DNA from: Diaphorobacter sp. HDW4A
GTDB lineage: Bacteria; Pseudomonadota; Gammaproteobacteria; Burkholderiales; Burkholderiaceae_C
DNA: 64,000 nucleotides
Direction of reading: 5' to 3'
NCBI RefSeq assembly: GCF_011305995.1
Contig: NZ_CP049910.1
Span: 868,001 to 932,000, forward strand
In this document: positions 36,355 through 45,377 of the stretch, piece by piece
Layout of the letters: every line of letters begins with the position of its first letter
Numbering within the stretch: the first letter of the stretch is position 1
Position numbers and translations under genes: made by a program
Notes under the pieces: generated by a model
Database searches by the model: none
What the model was told of the DNA's origin: nothing
The model's input: only the letters and a program-made list of their open reading frames with translations

Positions 36355-37671
36355 ATGCAGCTTCCCCTGAATTTCGTCGCCCGACAGAGTGTCTGGGCTT
36401 TGGACAATGACGCCGCTCCGGTCCATCTGAAACGTGCCTCGCGCAAGCTGAAAACGCTGCTTGGGCTGGACTATTCGATCGCCAGTGTGACTCGTATCCA
36501 GCAATGGCTGGACAGACAGCGCTCGCTGCGCAGCCAAGCCGGGCGCGAGATCTACGTACATGCGCTTGACGGCGACACGTTGATGCTGCTGAGCTTTTAT
36601 CTGGCCGAATGGATCGGGCGCAGCGTGGGTTCGCCGCCAGTGTGGTCGATGCGGACGCTGAAGCCGGGTTCGCAGGTCTGTATCGTCAACTTTCCTGAAT
36701 ATAGTGCCACAAGCCTCGGGGTGGTCAAGCTCCCTGGCATCGTTGCACATGCTTGGACCACTGAGGGTGCCAATCTCGCCGCATCGCTTGAGCAGCTCAT
36801 CGACCTGCGGGTGCTGGGCAGTCCCACGCAGTCGCTGAAGCCGCTCCGTGCTGATCGCGATACCGTGTTCCACGAACGCGCCGATGCGCTCGAACCTGTT
36901 GTGCGCTCGGCCATGTGGAGCGCACGTCCGCCGACGCTTGAACATGGCGATCCGTTGTCGGGTTATTTCGCCGAGCAGCGCGAACTCTTCGAGCGTGGCC
37001 ACTTCACCTGTGGAGGGGTGATTCAGGCGCATGCGGATCTGCATAAACCAGAATATGTCGGCCTGCGCATTGCCGAGGTGGTCTACGACCCCGCCAACTT
37101 GCTGCGCTATGACGATGTGCAAGCGCTCGCCAAAGCCCTGCGGTGTTGGAGCGAAACGGTGGATGAAGTCGACCTGTCACCGCCAACGCAGGCCCTTCGG
37201 ACGCATCTGCGCTCGTGCACTTCTCGCATGTTGTCCGAGGATGTGTCATCCAGGCTCTTTGGCTATCCGCTCAAGATCTGCAGCATCTGGGTCGATCAGG
37301 AGCATCTGCCCGACGGCATGCTGTCATATCAGGGCGTGCCGTTGGTGATTGCCCCGGATGTCAGCCGCCACGCCAAGCTGCTGCCACATCAGGCGTGGTC
37401 AGAAGAATTTCGCGAGGCATGGCTCAGTGAGGGGCAGGCGCGATGGGGCAAGCGCCATGCCATTGCGAAGATGATGGTTGAGGCGCGCGAACAATCTCGC
37501 CAGATCGCAGAGCGCATGTTCATGGTGGAAATGGGTCATTTGTCCGTAGCGCATGAAGATGCTGCTGCCTCACTGAGGCATCGTGCGAGGCTACCCTGGC
37601 GTTTCGTTGCCATCTTCATTGGAGTAATGTCGCTGGCGCTTTTGGCACGCTGGTTGATCTCGTCAAGCTGA
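36355..37671 (+). CDS. Unrecognised protein with a C-terminal membrane anchor
   Basis: 438 residues from the ATG at 36355; a start at 36307 gives an unconvincing Cys/Phe-rich head. I do not recognise the family. Most of the protein is soluble-looking with mixed alpha/beta character (ASRKLKTLLGLDYSIASVTRIQQWLDRQ near residue 28, VCIVNFPEYSATSLGVVKLPGIVAHAW near 108). The last ~20 residues form a single hydrophobic helix (FVAIFIGVMSLALLARWLI) with a short tail, so it looks tail-anchored in the inner membrane. A charged helical segment with AREQSRQIAERM precedes the anchor. It is isolated, with no obvious operon partner. Confidence 0.6.
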   Translation: MQLPLNFVARQSVWALDNDAAPVHLKRASRKLKTLLGLDYSIASVTRIQQWLDRQRSLRSQAGREIYVHALDGDTLMLLSFYLAEWIGRSVGSPPVWSMRTLKPGSQVCIVNFPEYSATSLGVVKLPGIVAHAWTTEGANLAASLEQLIDLRVLGSPTQSLKPLRADRDTVFHERADALEPVVRSAMWSARPPTLEHGDPLSGYFAEQRELFERGHFTCGGVIQAHADLHKPEYVGLRIAEVVYDPANLLRYDDVQALAKALRCWSETVDEVDLSPPTQALRTHLRSCTSRMLSEDVSSRLFGYPLKICSIWVDQEHLPDGMLSYQGVPLVIAPDVSRHAKLLPHQAWSEEFREAWLSEGQARWGKRHAIAKMMVEAREQSRQIAERMFMVEMGHLSVAHEDAAASLRHRARLPWRFVAIFIGVMSLALLARWLISSS

Positions 37672-38077
37672 TAAATGACTAGCTGCTTTACATTGTAACA
37701 ATCGTTCACTTTTGAGAATCCTTTGGATACAATTACTGCATCGTATATACATCGCGAGTTGTCGCGGCCTCACCCATGACTTCGTTGAATAAATGCAAAA
37801 CCCTGCTGGTCTCTGTTTGGGACCACTTTGTGCAGTGGCTTTGAAGCTTTTTCTTGCGGGCACCTCAAGGACCTCATGAGGTGTCCAGCATTCTCGGTGG
37901 GCTGCTGTAGACGCATTCTTTCGAGCTGAGGCACCGGTTTTTGCCGACTTTCAGTCGTGCTTCGAGTCCGGCCTCAGTTGATGCCTTCGATATTTGCGGT
38001 CTTTGTCTGCCGGTTGTTCTGCATCCCCGAACATGGCGAGTGTCCTGGGCGCTCGGTATCTGGAAAAGGTGACATAC
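37672..38077 (+). other. 406-bp noncoding leader region with a promoter candidate
   Basis: No convincing gene is seen. It holds a sigma-70-like promoter (next entry) and, at 37861-37883, a CACCTCA/TGAGGTG inverted repeat with a 9-base loop. Base composition at 37675-37760 is clearly more AT-rich than the surroundings. If the promoter is used, the IPTL-CTERM-like gene has an unusually long leader of about 340 bases. Confidence 0.5.
37705..37733 (+). promoter_or_regulatory. Candidate promoter of the IPTL-CTERM-like/collagen-like pair
   Basis: TTCACT and TACAAT separated by exactly 17 bases in an AT-rich stretch. No other equally good pair was noticed before the gene at 38078. Confidence 0.4.
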
Positions 38078-38611
38078 ATGTCTTCAGATTTCAGTAAGTG
38101 CCGTCGTCGTCTAGCTGGGTGGACACCGTGTTTGGTGCTGAGCCTGAGTTCGGTTGTCGGCACATCGGTGCAGGCCGATGTGAATGTACCTTCAGGTTCG
38201 CAGATCAATCTGGCTGGCGGCACCATGCAATTAGGGTGTACCGATTTCCTTATCCAAGGCGCTGCCGTGCAGGGCTCGGGAGCCAGCACCACAGGCGTGC
38301 GCAATCTCTCAGTTTTGGCGGGCGGTAGTTTGGACATGGCGGGCAGCGCCATTCAACTGGCGCAGCAATATACGAACAACGGCTCTGTCAGTGCGGCGGG
38401 CGGTAGCTTGACTCGGGTGGACTCGGTGACCTGTCCGGCGGTGGGGCAGTTGGGCGCGATTCCCATCAACGGAGTGGGGCCTGTGGCTACTGTGGCTGCC
38501 GTGCCGACGTTGGGCAGCTTTGCTTTCGGTCTCTTGATGCTGAGCTTGGGACTGATCGGTGGCTTGCGTGCTGCGCGACGTGGCTCTTCGCCGAATCGTC
38601 CTTGGCATTGA
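38078..38611 (+). CDS. Exported protein with an IPTL-CTERM-like sorting tail
   Basis: 177 residues from the ATG at 38078, which has AAGGTG eight bases upstream. Signal peptide at about residues 12-36 ([17 protein letters not shown]). The middle is short repetitive beta-type sequence ([35 protein letters not shown]). The C-terminus has [27 protein letters not shown]: a VPTLG motif, a hydrophobic helix and a basic tail, the architecture of IPTL/PEP-CTERM sorting signals handled by an exosortase-like system. No exosortase is in the window. The collagen-like gene follows after 46 bases. Confidence 0.75.
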   Translation: MSSDFSKCRRRLAGWTPCLVLSLSSVVGTSVQADVNVPSGSQINLAGGTMQLGCTDFLIQGAAVQGSGASTTGVRNLSVLAGGSLDMAGSAIQLAQQYTNNGSVSAAGGSLTRVDSVTCPAVGQLGAIPINGVGPVATVAAVPTLGSFAFGLLMLSLGLIGGLRAARRGSSPNRPWH

Positions 38612-38657
38612 TGCAAGCAGTCTTCCTGAACCTATTTCCTTACTTCACGGAGCATTC

Positions 38658-39659
38658 ATGAAGCGACATTTCCAACTGAATGTGCTGCTGTTTGCCGCGC
38701 TGGTCGCCACCAGCGCCTGGTCCGCAGACGACATCACGATCACACCTGCGAGTGGTGCAGGAGTGTCGATCAATTCGGACAGCGGCATCCCTGCGATCAA
38801 GGTGTTATCGGGGCAACAAGTGCAGTTGCCGGGCCTGCCCACTGCGGCGAGTTACACGAATGTGGTGTGTCGCGACAGCACGGGGCTGTTGGGTACTTGT
38901 GATGTTTCTGCGGTGATTGGTGTCACGGGGCCGGCAGGATCCATAGGGGCAACAGGTGCCACAGGTCCCACTGGAGTGGGCTTGACGGGGGCTCAGGGGA
39001 TTCAAGGCCTTCAGGGCGTTACTGGAGCGGCAGGAAACACAGGCGGCATGGGCCCGACCGGCCCAACAGGTGCCGCTGGAGACATGGGACCGACGGGGCC
39101 CATAGGGGCTGTTGGGGTAACGGGACCGACCGGACCCACAGGGGGGGTGGGAAACGGGGCCATCATTCCGTTTGCATCTGGTGCGCCGATTACCGTGACG
39201 ACTATTGCCGGGGGATTGGCGGGAGCCTACTCCACGATAGGTTTTGGTAATTCCTCTCCCAGTACAACAATGCTGGGAGCAACGATTGACGCCACCTCGT
39301 TTGCTAGCATGGCGTTTTCCGTTCCCAGAGACGGAACCATCACCTCGATCAGTGGGTTTTTCAGCAGTACGGTGGCATTGACTTTAATCGGAACGACAGT
39401 CGCCGTCACGGCCCAGCTGTATCAATCCAGCACGCCTGACAATATCTTCACCGCTGTCCCTGGCGCATTGGTGACTCTTGGACCTTCCATGACCGGGATT
39501 GTCTCTATCGGAACGATTTCCAGCGGAATGGCTACAGGGCTGGCAATTCCCGTTACGGCGGGAACACGGATGTTGCTCGTCTATTCCATAACCTCTACCG
39601 GTTTGGCGCTGATTAACACAGTGATCGGCTACGCGAGCGCAGGAGTAGCCATCAACTGA
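38658..39659 (+). CDS. Collagen-like exported protein with a BclB-type C-terminal domain
   Basis: 333 residues from the ATG at 38658. Signal peptide at residues 1-22 (ending AWSA-D). Residues 23-87 form a short N-terminal domain with two Cys. Residues 88-167 are about 26 Gly-X-Y triplets, rich in GPT, GAT and GVT, with a single interruption (TGVGLT). Residues 168-333 resemble the BclB C-terminal domain of Bacillus exosporium glycoproteins: [58 protein letters not shown] and a final [16 protein letters not shown] trimeric surface filament with a trimerising head is the likely form. Confidence 0.85.
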   Translation: MKRHFQLNVLLFAALVATSAWSADDITITPASGAGVSINSDSGIPAIKVLSGQQVQLPGLPTAASYTNVVCRDSTGLLGTCDVSAVIGVTGPAGSIGATGATGPTGVGLTGAQGIQGLQGVTGAAGNTGGMGPTGPTGAAGDMGPTGPIGAVGVTGPTGPTGGVGNGAIIPFASGAPITVTTIAGGLAGAYSTIGFGNSSPSTTMLGATIDATSFASMAFSVPRDGTITSISGFFSSTVALTLIGTTVAVTAQLYQSSTPDNIFTAVPGALVTLGPSMTGIVSIGTISSGMATGLAIPVTAGTRMLLVYSITSTGLALINTVIGYASAGVAIN

Positions 39660-39686
39660 TGATCGTCGCGCAACTGGCCTGAATCA

Positions 39687-40610
39687 TCAATCCAGGGGAT
39701 GCACTGCAATGTCGTCCACGGCGGTCTGCAAACAGCCCAGCAATGACTGAACCAGCGGGTTCGTCGGCTTGCGACGCCATACCGCGAGCAGTTCCGAGGT
39801 GGCTTGATCGCCGACGAACTGACTGAAAGTCACGCGCGGCATGCCCACGCGCTGCAGCGCGGCGGGCACGATCGCCACGCCTTGCCCCAAGGAGACCAGC
39901 GAAAGTACGGATAGCCAATGCCGTACTTCGTGTCGGATTTCGGGGGTGAACCCCCGGCTCTGGCACATTTGGTAAATACGTTGGTGATAAACCGGCGACA
40001 CCTGAGCGGAGAACAGGATCAGCCGTTCATCCTTCAATTCCAACAGATCGATTTCTTTGCGTGACGAAAGTCGATGGCCTTCCGGTATAGCCACCAGAAA
40101 CGGCTCTTCCATCAGCATTTGGCTGCTGATGTCTTCGGGCGGCTGAACGGAGTGCACCAGACCCAGATCAAGGCGCGCCTGCTGCAACTCCTGCAACTGT
40201 TCGGCGCTATTGAGCTCGAGCATATCCACGCGCACTTGCGGGTGCTGTTTCTGAAACGCCTCTAGCGCCTGCGGCACGCCACGATAGAGGCTGGAGCCGA
40301 CAAATCCCACGCGCAGATGTCCACGCACACCGCGCGCGACATCGGTGGTTTCCTGTGCGGCCTGACTGGTCAGTGAGAGGATCTGCCGCGCGCGTGGCAG
40401 CAGGTGCTCGCCCGCTGCGGTGAGGCGCACCTCCTTGCTGTTGCGCTCGAAAAGTTGAGCCTGCACCTGTTCTTCCAGTTGCTTGATGGCGACACTCAGC
40501 GGAGGTTGCGAGATGGACAGGCGCGTCGCGGCGCGCCCGAAATGCAGCTCTTCGGCCAGTGCCACGAAATAGCGAAGCAGTCGTGTTTCGATCATCAGGA
40601 TGCCGATCAT
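39687..40610 (-). CDS. LysR-family regulator of the adjacent catabolic genes
   Basis: 307-residue LysR-type regulator, with a second possible start at 40595. Helix-turn-helix LHFGRAATRLSISQPPLSVAIKQLEEQVQAQLF near residue 25, then an effector-binding domain of the CatR/BenM kind (GVRGHLRVGFVGSSLYRGVPQALEAFQ). It is divergent from an acyl-CoA dehydrogenase/Bug receptor/CoA-transferase set. The 169-base intergenic region holds a conspicuous AT-only repeat array that is a natural binding site. Confidence 0.92.
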   Translation of the reverse strand: MIGILMIETRLLRYFVALAEELHFGRAATRLSISQPPLSVAIKQLEEQVQAQLFERNSKEVRLTAAGEHLLPRARQILSLTSQAAQETTDVARGVRGHLRVGFVGSSLYRGVPQALEAFQKQHPQVRVDMLELNSAEQLQELQQARLDLGLVHSVQPPEDISSQMLMEEPFLVAIPEGHRLSSRKEIDLLELKDERLILFSAQVSPVYHQRIYQMCQSRGFTPEIRHEVRHWLSVLSLVSLGQGVAIVPAALQRVGMPRVTFSQFVGDQATSELLAVWRRKPTNPLVQSLLGCLQTAVDDIAVHPLD

Positions 40611-40630
40611 GCGGTGTGCCCGCGAAATTT

Positions 40631-40672
40631 AATAATATTTAAAAGATATTAAACAAGATATTAATAATATTT
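40631..40672. promoter_or_regulatory. AT-only nested direct-repeat array, likely LysR binding region
   Basis: AATAATATTT occurs at 40631-40640 and 40663-40672, enclosing two copies of AAGATATTAA at 40643-40652 and 40655-40664. The block contains only three G/C bases in 42 in an otherwise GC-rich sequence. It lies between the divergent LysR gene and the acyl-CoA dehydrogenase gene. Confidence 0.55.
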
Positions 40673-40779
40673 GACGCGAATCACGGTGGGAGATGAAATA
40701 AGGGCATGTACGGTGATTTGGGGCGTTTTGAATCGGCTGTAAGCATCACCTGAACACCATAGGATGGAAGGATACAAAC

Positions 40780-42537
40780 ATGCAGGCAATCGAAAAAATG
40801 GAGTCGACCAATCGCGTGGCATTTGCCACCGTCCAAGGTGCGACAGGTGCTGTGCACACGCCTTCGGGCAAGCCCGTTGCGAGTAACGCGCATCCAGTGC
40901 CGGATCGTCGCGGTGCAAACTTCTACGTCACCGACAGCGAGATGGAGTCGCTGCTCAAGCTCTATCTGCCCGAGGATTTGTTCCTGCACCTGCTGCCGCA
41001 CCTCACGCGCATGGGCGAACTCGCGGGAGGGCGGCTCGATGATCTGGCGGGCATTGCGGACAAGAACCCGCCCGAGCTCGAGCACCGCAGTCGTTCGGGC
41101 GAGAACTTGCAACGCATCATCAAGCATCCGGCCTACGAAGAGATGGAGCGCGTCGCGTATGGCGAGTTCGGCCTGCAGGCGATGTCGCACCGTGATGACA
41201 TGCTGGGTTGGAAGGGCAAGCTGCCACCCATCGTCAAATACGCGCTGACCTATCTGTTTGTGCAGGCTGAGTTCGGGCTGTGCTGTCCGCTGTCGATGAC
41301 AGATTCGCTCACCCGCACGCTCAAGAAATTTGGTACCCCGGAGCTGGTGGAGAAGTATCTGCCGCAGCTGTTGTCGCTTGATTGGGATGAGCAGGCCCAG
41401 GGGGCCATGTTCATGACCGAGCAGGCGGCGGGCTCCGACATCTCGAACACCGAGACCATGGCTTACCCGAACGCCGATGGGTCGTGGCGGCTGGTGGGCG
41501 ACAAGTGGTTCTGCTCGAACCCTGATGCCGAATTTGCGATGGTGCTGGCACGCGTCGATGGCGATCCTGTGGGGATGAAGGGTATCTCGTTGTTCCTGCT
41601 GCCGCGCTATTTGGACGATGGCAGCACGAATCAGTACCGGATCATCCGTCTCAAGGAAAAGCTGGGCACGCGCTCGATGGCAAGCGGCGAGATCACGCTC
41701 GAAGGCGCAAGGGCATGGCTTGTCGGAGAACGTGGTCGCGGTTTTGTGCAGATGGCCGACATGGTCAATAACTCGCGCTTGTCCAACGGTGTGCGCTCCG
41801 CCGGCATGATGCGTCGCGCGGTGGCCGAGGCGGAATATGTCGCGCACGCACGCATCGCCTTCGGTAAGCGTTTGGAAGACATGCCGCTCATGCGCCGCCA
41901 GATCGACAAACTGCGCGTGCCGGCCGAGCAGGCGCGCACCATGGTGTTTCAGACCGCGCAGACATTGGCACGCTCTGACGCGGGCGACAAGGAGGCCTAC
42001 GCGCTGCTACGCATCCTCACGCCGATGATCAAGTTCCGCGCCTGCCGCGATGCGCGCAAGGTCACCGGCGATGCGATGGAGGTGCGGGGCGGCTGTGGCT
42101 ACATCGAGGAGTGGAGCGATCCGCGCCTCGTGCGCGATGCGCATCTGGGCTCGATCTGGGAAGGCACGAGCAATATCGTCGCGCTCGATGTGATCCGCGC
42201 GATCAAGCGTGAGGGCTCGTTGCCGGTGTTGCAGAAATACCTGTCTGGACTGCTGTCCGAAGCGTCACTCAAACCGGGCTATGAAAAGGTCTTGCGCGAA
42301 GCGCTCTCGCGTGCCAGCGCGCTCGCCCAGAAGGTGGCGGAGCAGGGGCTGGACCAGCTTGCGCGCCAGGCTGCGACGGCGCTGTATTGCTGCACGACCT
42401 CCATCGCCATGGCGTGGGAGGCTTCAAAGACCGGCTCCACGGAACGCATGCGACTGTCGCAACTGGTGGTGGTCCATCGCTTGCTGCCGCGTGATCCGCT
42501 CAGCGATGAAGGTGTGATACCGGCGGCGTGGTCTTGA
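40780..42537 (+). CDS. AidB-like acyl-CoA dehydrogenase family protein
   Basis: 585 residues, like the AidB group (E. coli AidB 541) rather than short-chain dehydrogenases. Seen: GAMFMTEQAAGSDISNTET near residue 210 (FAD-binding loop), KWFCSNPDAEFAMVLARVDG, RLKEKLGTRSMASGEITLEG near 290, RGGCGYIEEWSDPRLVRDAHLGSIWEGTSN near residue 430, where the Glu of WEGTSN is at the catalytic position. In E. coli AidB is part of the adaptive response, but here the neighbours (Bug receptor, CoA-transferase, LysR) point to acyl-CoA catabolism. The substrate is unknown. Confidence 0.88.
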   Translation: MQAIEKMESTNRVAFATVQGATGAVHTPSGKPVASNAHPVPDRRGANFYVTDSEMESLLKLYLPEDLFLHLLPHLTRMGELAGGRLDDLAGIADKNPPELEHRSRSGENLQRIIKHPAYEEMERVAYGEFGLQAMSHRDDMLGWKGKLPPIVKYALTYLFVQAEFGLCCPLSMTDSLTRTLKKFGTPELVEKYLPQLLSLDWDEQAQGAMFMTEQAAGSDISNTETMAYPNADGSWRLVGDKWFCSNPDAEFAMVLARVDGDPVGMKGISLFLLPRYLDDGSTNQYRIIRLKEKLGTRSMASGEITLEGARAWLVGERGRGFVQMADMVNNSRLSNGVRSAGMMRRAVAEAEYVAHARIAFGKRLEDMPLMRRQIDKLRVPAEQARTMVFQTAQTLARSDAGDKEAYALLRILTPMIKFRACRDARKVTGDAMEVRGGCGYIEEWSDPRLVRDAHLGSIWEGTSNIVALDVIRAIKREGSLPVLQKYLSGLLSEASLKPGYEKVLREALSRASALAQKVAEQGLDQLARQAATALYCCTTSIAMAWEASKTGSTERMRLSQLVVVHRLLPRDPLSDEGVIPAAWS

Positions 42538-42580
42538 AAGATCGCCACAGACTTCCAACAAAAAAGCAGGAGACAGACAG

Positions 42581-43567
42581 ATGTTCAAAAAGCGTCAATT
42601 CATTCTGGCGATGACCGCCGCTGCGGCAGCTTGTCTGCCGATGGCCAAGAGCTTGGCCGCCGAGAAATTTCCCGAGCGCACGGTGATGTTCGTCGTGCCC
42701 TTCCCGCCGGGTGGACCGACCGATGCCATGGCGCGCGTGCTCGCCGTAGAGCTCGGCAAGGAACTGGGCCAAAGCGTGATCGTGGAGAACAAGGCGGGCG
42801 CGGGCGGCAACATCGGCGCAGAATATCTCGAGCGTGCCAAGCCCGATGGCTACACCATCATGTTCGGCACCTCGGGGCCGCTGGCGATCAACCAGAGCCT
42901 CTACAAGAAGATGGGCTACGACCCGCGCACGAGCTTCGCGCCCATCATGTATGTGGGCTACCTGCCCAACATTCTGGTGGTGCGCGAGAGCCTCGCGGTG
43001 AAGACCGTGCCCGAGCTCATCGCGCTCGACAGGGCCAAGCCCAATAAGCTGAGCTTCGCCTCGTCGGGCAATGGGGCATCATCGCATCTGGCCGGCGTGA
43101 TGTTCAACGAACTCGCGGGCACCACGCTGATGCACGTGCCCTACAAGGGCACGGGGCCTGCGCTCAACGATCTGCTGGCGGGACAGGTGGACATGACTTT
43201 CACTGATATCCTCACCGCGATGCCGTTCATCAAGGCCGGCAAGGTGAGGGCACTTGGTGTGGCGACCGCCAAACGCTCCACCGCGATGCCCGATATTCCG
43301 ACGATTGCCGAGCAGGGACTCAAGGGCTACGACGTGAGCGTGTTCTTTGGCGTGGTCGGCCCCAAGGGCATTCCAGCCGATCGTGTGCAGGCACTCAACC
43401 ACGCGTTTGCCAAGGCACTTGATTCCGACAGCGTGAAAAAGGCCTTCGCGGCTCAAGGTTTGGAGCGCGGCGGAGACACGACGCCTGCTTATCTCTCGAA
43501 ATTCATAGCCTCCGAAGTGGAGCGCTGGAGCAGCGTGGTCAAAAAGTCCGGCGTGACGCTGGACTGA
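42581..43567 (+). CDS. Bug-family tripartite tricarboxylate transporter substrate-binding protein
   Basis: 328-residue periplasmic receptor. Signal peptide at about residues 1-25, then the typical FPERTVMFVVPFPPGGPTDAMAR strand-loop near residue 30, VENKAGAGGNIGAEYLERAKPDGYTIMFG near 70, and FASSGNGASSHLAGVMFNELAG near 165, all Bug (TctC-type) signatures. Ligands are usually carboxylates. No TctA/TctB membrane genes are nearby, as is common for Bug receptors in Burkholderiales. An AGGAG site is present. It lies between the acyl-CoA dehydrogenase and the CoA-transferase. Confidence 0.92.
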   Translation: MFKKRQFILAMTAAAAACLPMAKSLAAEKFPERTVMFVVPFPPGGPTDAMARVLAVELGKELGQSVIVENKAGAGGNIGAEYLERAKPDGYTIMFGTSGPLAINQSLYKKMGYDPRTSFAPIMYVGYLPNILVVRESLAVKTVPELIALDRAKPNKLSFASSGNGASSHLAGVMFNELAGTTLMHVPYKGTGPALNDLLAGQVDMTFTDILTAMPFIKAGKVRALGVATAKRSTAMPDIPTIAEQGLKGYDVSVFFGVVGPKGIPADRVQALNHAFAKALDSDSVKKAFAAQGLERGGDTTPAYLSKFIASEVERWSSVVKKSGVTLD

Positions 43568-43622
43568 TGCGCAACGGGCAAACGGGCAACTCGATTCTCG
43601 AAACGGCACAAGGAGATACGGT

Positions 43623-43652
43623 ATGGCAGATTCTCTGCGGGCTGTCGACTGA
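43623..43652 (+). other. Nine-codon open frame behind a strong ribosome site
   Basis: AAGGAGATACGGT precedes ATG at 43623; the frame encodes MADSLRAVD and stops with TGA at 43650-43652. It lies in the 160-base gap between the Bug receptor and the CoA-transferase. It could be the remnant of a deleted gene or a leader peptide. There is no support beyond the ribosome site. Confidence 0.4.
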
Positions 43653-43727
43653 CTTGGTGAAAACGGCACGGAGCGCCAGACAGTGGCAAACTGAATGGTC
43701 GATGGAAAAGAAATCAGGAGAACAAAG

Positions 43728-44855
43728 ATGACCCAGTTGCCAAGCGCGGGCGCGCTTCAGGGCTTGCGTGTGCTCGATCTCTCGCGCATTCTCGGTGGGC
43801 CGTTGTGCGGTCAGATCCTTGGCGACCATGGTGCTGACGTGCTCAAGGTGGAACCGCCGCAGGGTGACGACACGCGCACCTGGGGACCTCCGTTTCGCGA
43901 CGGCGTGGCCTCGTACTACTATGGGCTCAACCGCAACAAGCGCATCCAGTTCCTTGACCTCGCCAAGCCCGAGGGCCAGCAGCGTGTGCGCGAACTCATG
44001 GCCGAGGCCGACGTGGTGGTCGAGAACTTCAAGATCGGCACCATGGAAAAATGGGGCATAGGCTGGGAGCAGATGCAGCGCGAGTATCCGGCGCTCATCT
44101 GGTGCCGCGTCTCGGGCTTTGGCGAAGATGGCCCGCTCGGCGCATTGCCCGGATATGACGCTGCCATCCAGGCCATGGCAGGCATCATGAGCGTGAATGG
44201 CGAAGCTGGCGGAGACCCGCTGCGCGTGGGACTTCCGGTCGTCGACATGGTGACCGGCATGAACGCCGTCATCGGCGTGCTGCTCGCGCTGCACGAACGC
44301 GCGCGCAGCGGCAAGGGCCAGCTCATCAACGCGTCGCTTTATGACTCGGGCATTTCGCTGCTGCACCCACATGCGGCCAACTGGTTCATGAACGGCAAGA
44401 TCCCGCAGCGTACCGGCAACGCGCATCCCAACATCTATCCGTATGACGTGGTGAACACCGGCACATCGCCCATCTTTCTCGCAGTGGGCAACGACCGCCA
44501 GTTCAAGCTGATGTGCGAGCATCTCGGCCAACCCGAACTGGGCACCGATGAGCGCTTCGCCACCGCCGGTCAGCGCTCGGTGAATCGCGTTGCGTTGAAA
44601 GCGCTGCTGGAGCAGGCCCTCGCCACCCGAGACTGCGTGCAACTCGCTGACGAACTCATGTCCATCGGCGTGCCTGCTGCGCCGGTGCTCGACGTTGAGC
44701 AGGCACTGGAAGCACCGCATACACAGCACAGTGAAATGGTGATCCAGATGGGTGAGTACCGAGGGCTGGGCGCGCCGGTGAAGCTCAGTAGAACGCCCGC
44801 GACGTATCGGTTTGCGCCGCTGGCGGAGGGTAGGGATTTTCTGAAGGATAAATGA
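43728..44855 (+). CDS. Class III (CaiB/BaiF) CoA-transferase
   Basis: 375-residue CoA-transferase of family III. ATG 43728 is chosen because AGGAG lies 9 bases upstream; an earlier ATG at 43695 adds 11 poorly conserved residues. Signatures: LRVLDLSRILGGPLCGQILGDHGADVLKVE at the N-terminus, ENFKIGTMEKWG near residue 95, and the catalytic Asp in GALPGYDAAIQAMAG near residue 140. It likely activates the carboxylic acid captured by the Bug receptor, forming a CoA thioester that the neighbouring acyl-CoA dehydrogenase could oxidise. Confidence 0.92.
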   Translation: MTQLPSAGALQGLRVLDLSRILGGPLCGQILGDHGADVLKVEPPQGDDTRTWGPPFRDGVASYYYGLNRNKRIQFLDLAKPEGQQRVRELMAEADVVVENFKIGTMEKWGIGWEQMQREYPALIWCRVSGFGEDGPLGALPGYDAAIQAMAGIMSVNGEAGGDPLRVGLPVVDMVTGMNAVIGVLLALHERARSGKGQLINASLYDSGISLLHPHAANWFMNGKIPQRTGNAHPNIYPYDVVNTGTSPIFLAVGNDRQFKLMCEHLGQPELGTDERFATAGQRSVNRVALKALLEQALATRDCVQLADELMSIGVPAAPVLDVEQALEAPHTQHSEMVIQMGEYRGLGAPVKLSRTPATYRFAPLAEGRDFLKDK

Positions 44856-44874
44856 AGGACTGGTTGCCGTCTGA

Positions 44875-45306
44875 TCAAGATTCGTCTGCGGACTTCTTGA
44901 ATTCGCGCGTGGCATCAAGCCGCGCTTTAAGACTCTCAATGACTTCTTGCGCTGCCATTCCGCCACCGTCGTCGCAGGTTCGTTGGATCGCGTGCACCCC
45001 ACGTTGAGCGAATGTCCATTGCTGTACGGTCTGCAATGTCACGCGTGGACCAAAGCTGCTGCTGTTGCTGAGAGTCGCGTTGTGATGCGCGATGATCTGT
45101 TGGGAAGACAGCGCAGCATTACCTGCGCTGGTGTGAGCGTCCTCCAGAAGCACGACTGGAAAACCAAGACGCAAGGTGCACAGGACTTGTTGAACATCGA
45201 TGACGATCAGGGCGATCCCTGTACGCGGGGTGGTCCAATGGATGAATGGGCATTGTGACCATTCCCAGCGATCAGTGTGAAGCGTATCGAGCAGAAAAAT
45301 GGACAC
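44875..45306 (-). pseudogene. Truncated cysteine hydrolase (isochorismatase family) remnant
   Basis: The 143-codon frame contains GIALIVIDVQQ, the start of an isochorismatase-fold enzyme, joined directly to LRLGFPVVLLEDAHTS followed by LSSQQIIAHHNATLSN, which in intact enzymes lies more than 100 residues later. The catalytic Lys and Cys regions are thus missing, consistent with an internal deletion. The segment after about residue 105 does not look like the family. I infer a decayed gene; a functional small protein is possible but unlikely. Confidence 0.65.
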
Positions 45307-45377
45307 AGTTGACTCACGTCGGTTGTGTCCATGGTGCGCCCAAACTCTGCAGTGTCAGGGCCGCAGGCCCAGAGACA

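Noticed and set aside
36131..36370. Short plus-strand frame next to LexA box 2
   Set aside because: Arg/Cys/Phe-rich with no ribosome site; it overlaps the start of the more credible gene at 36355.
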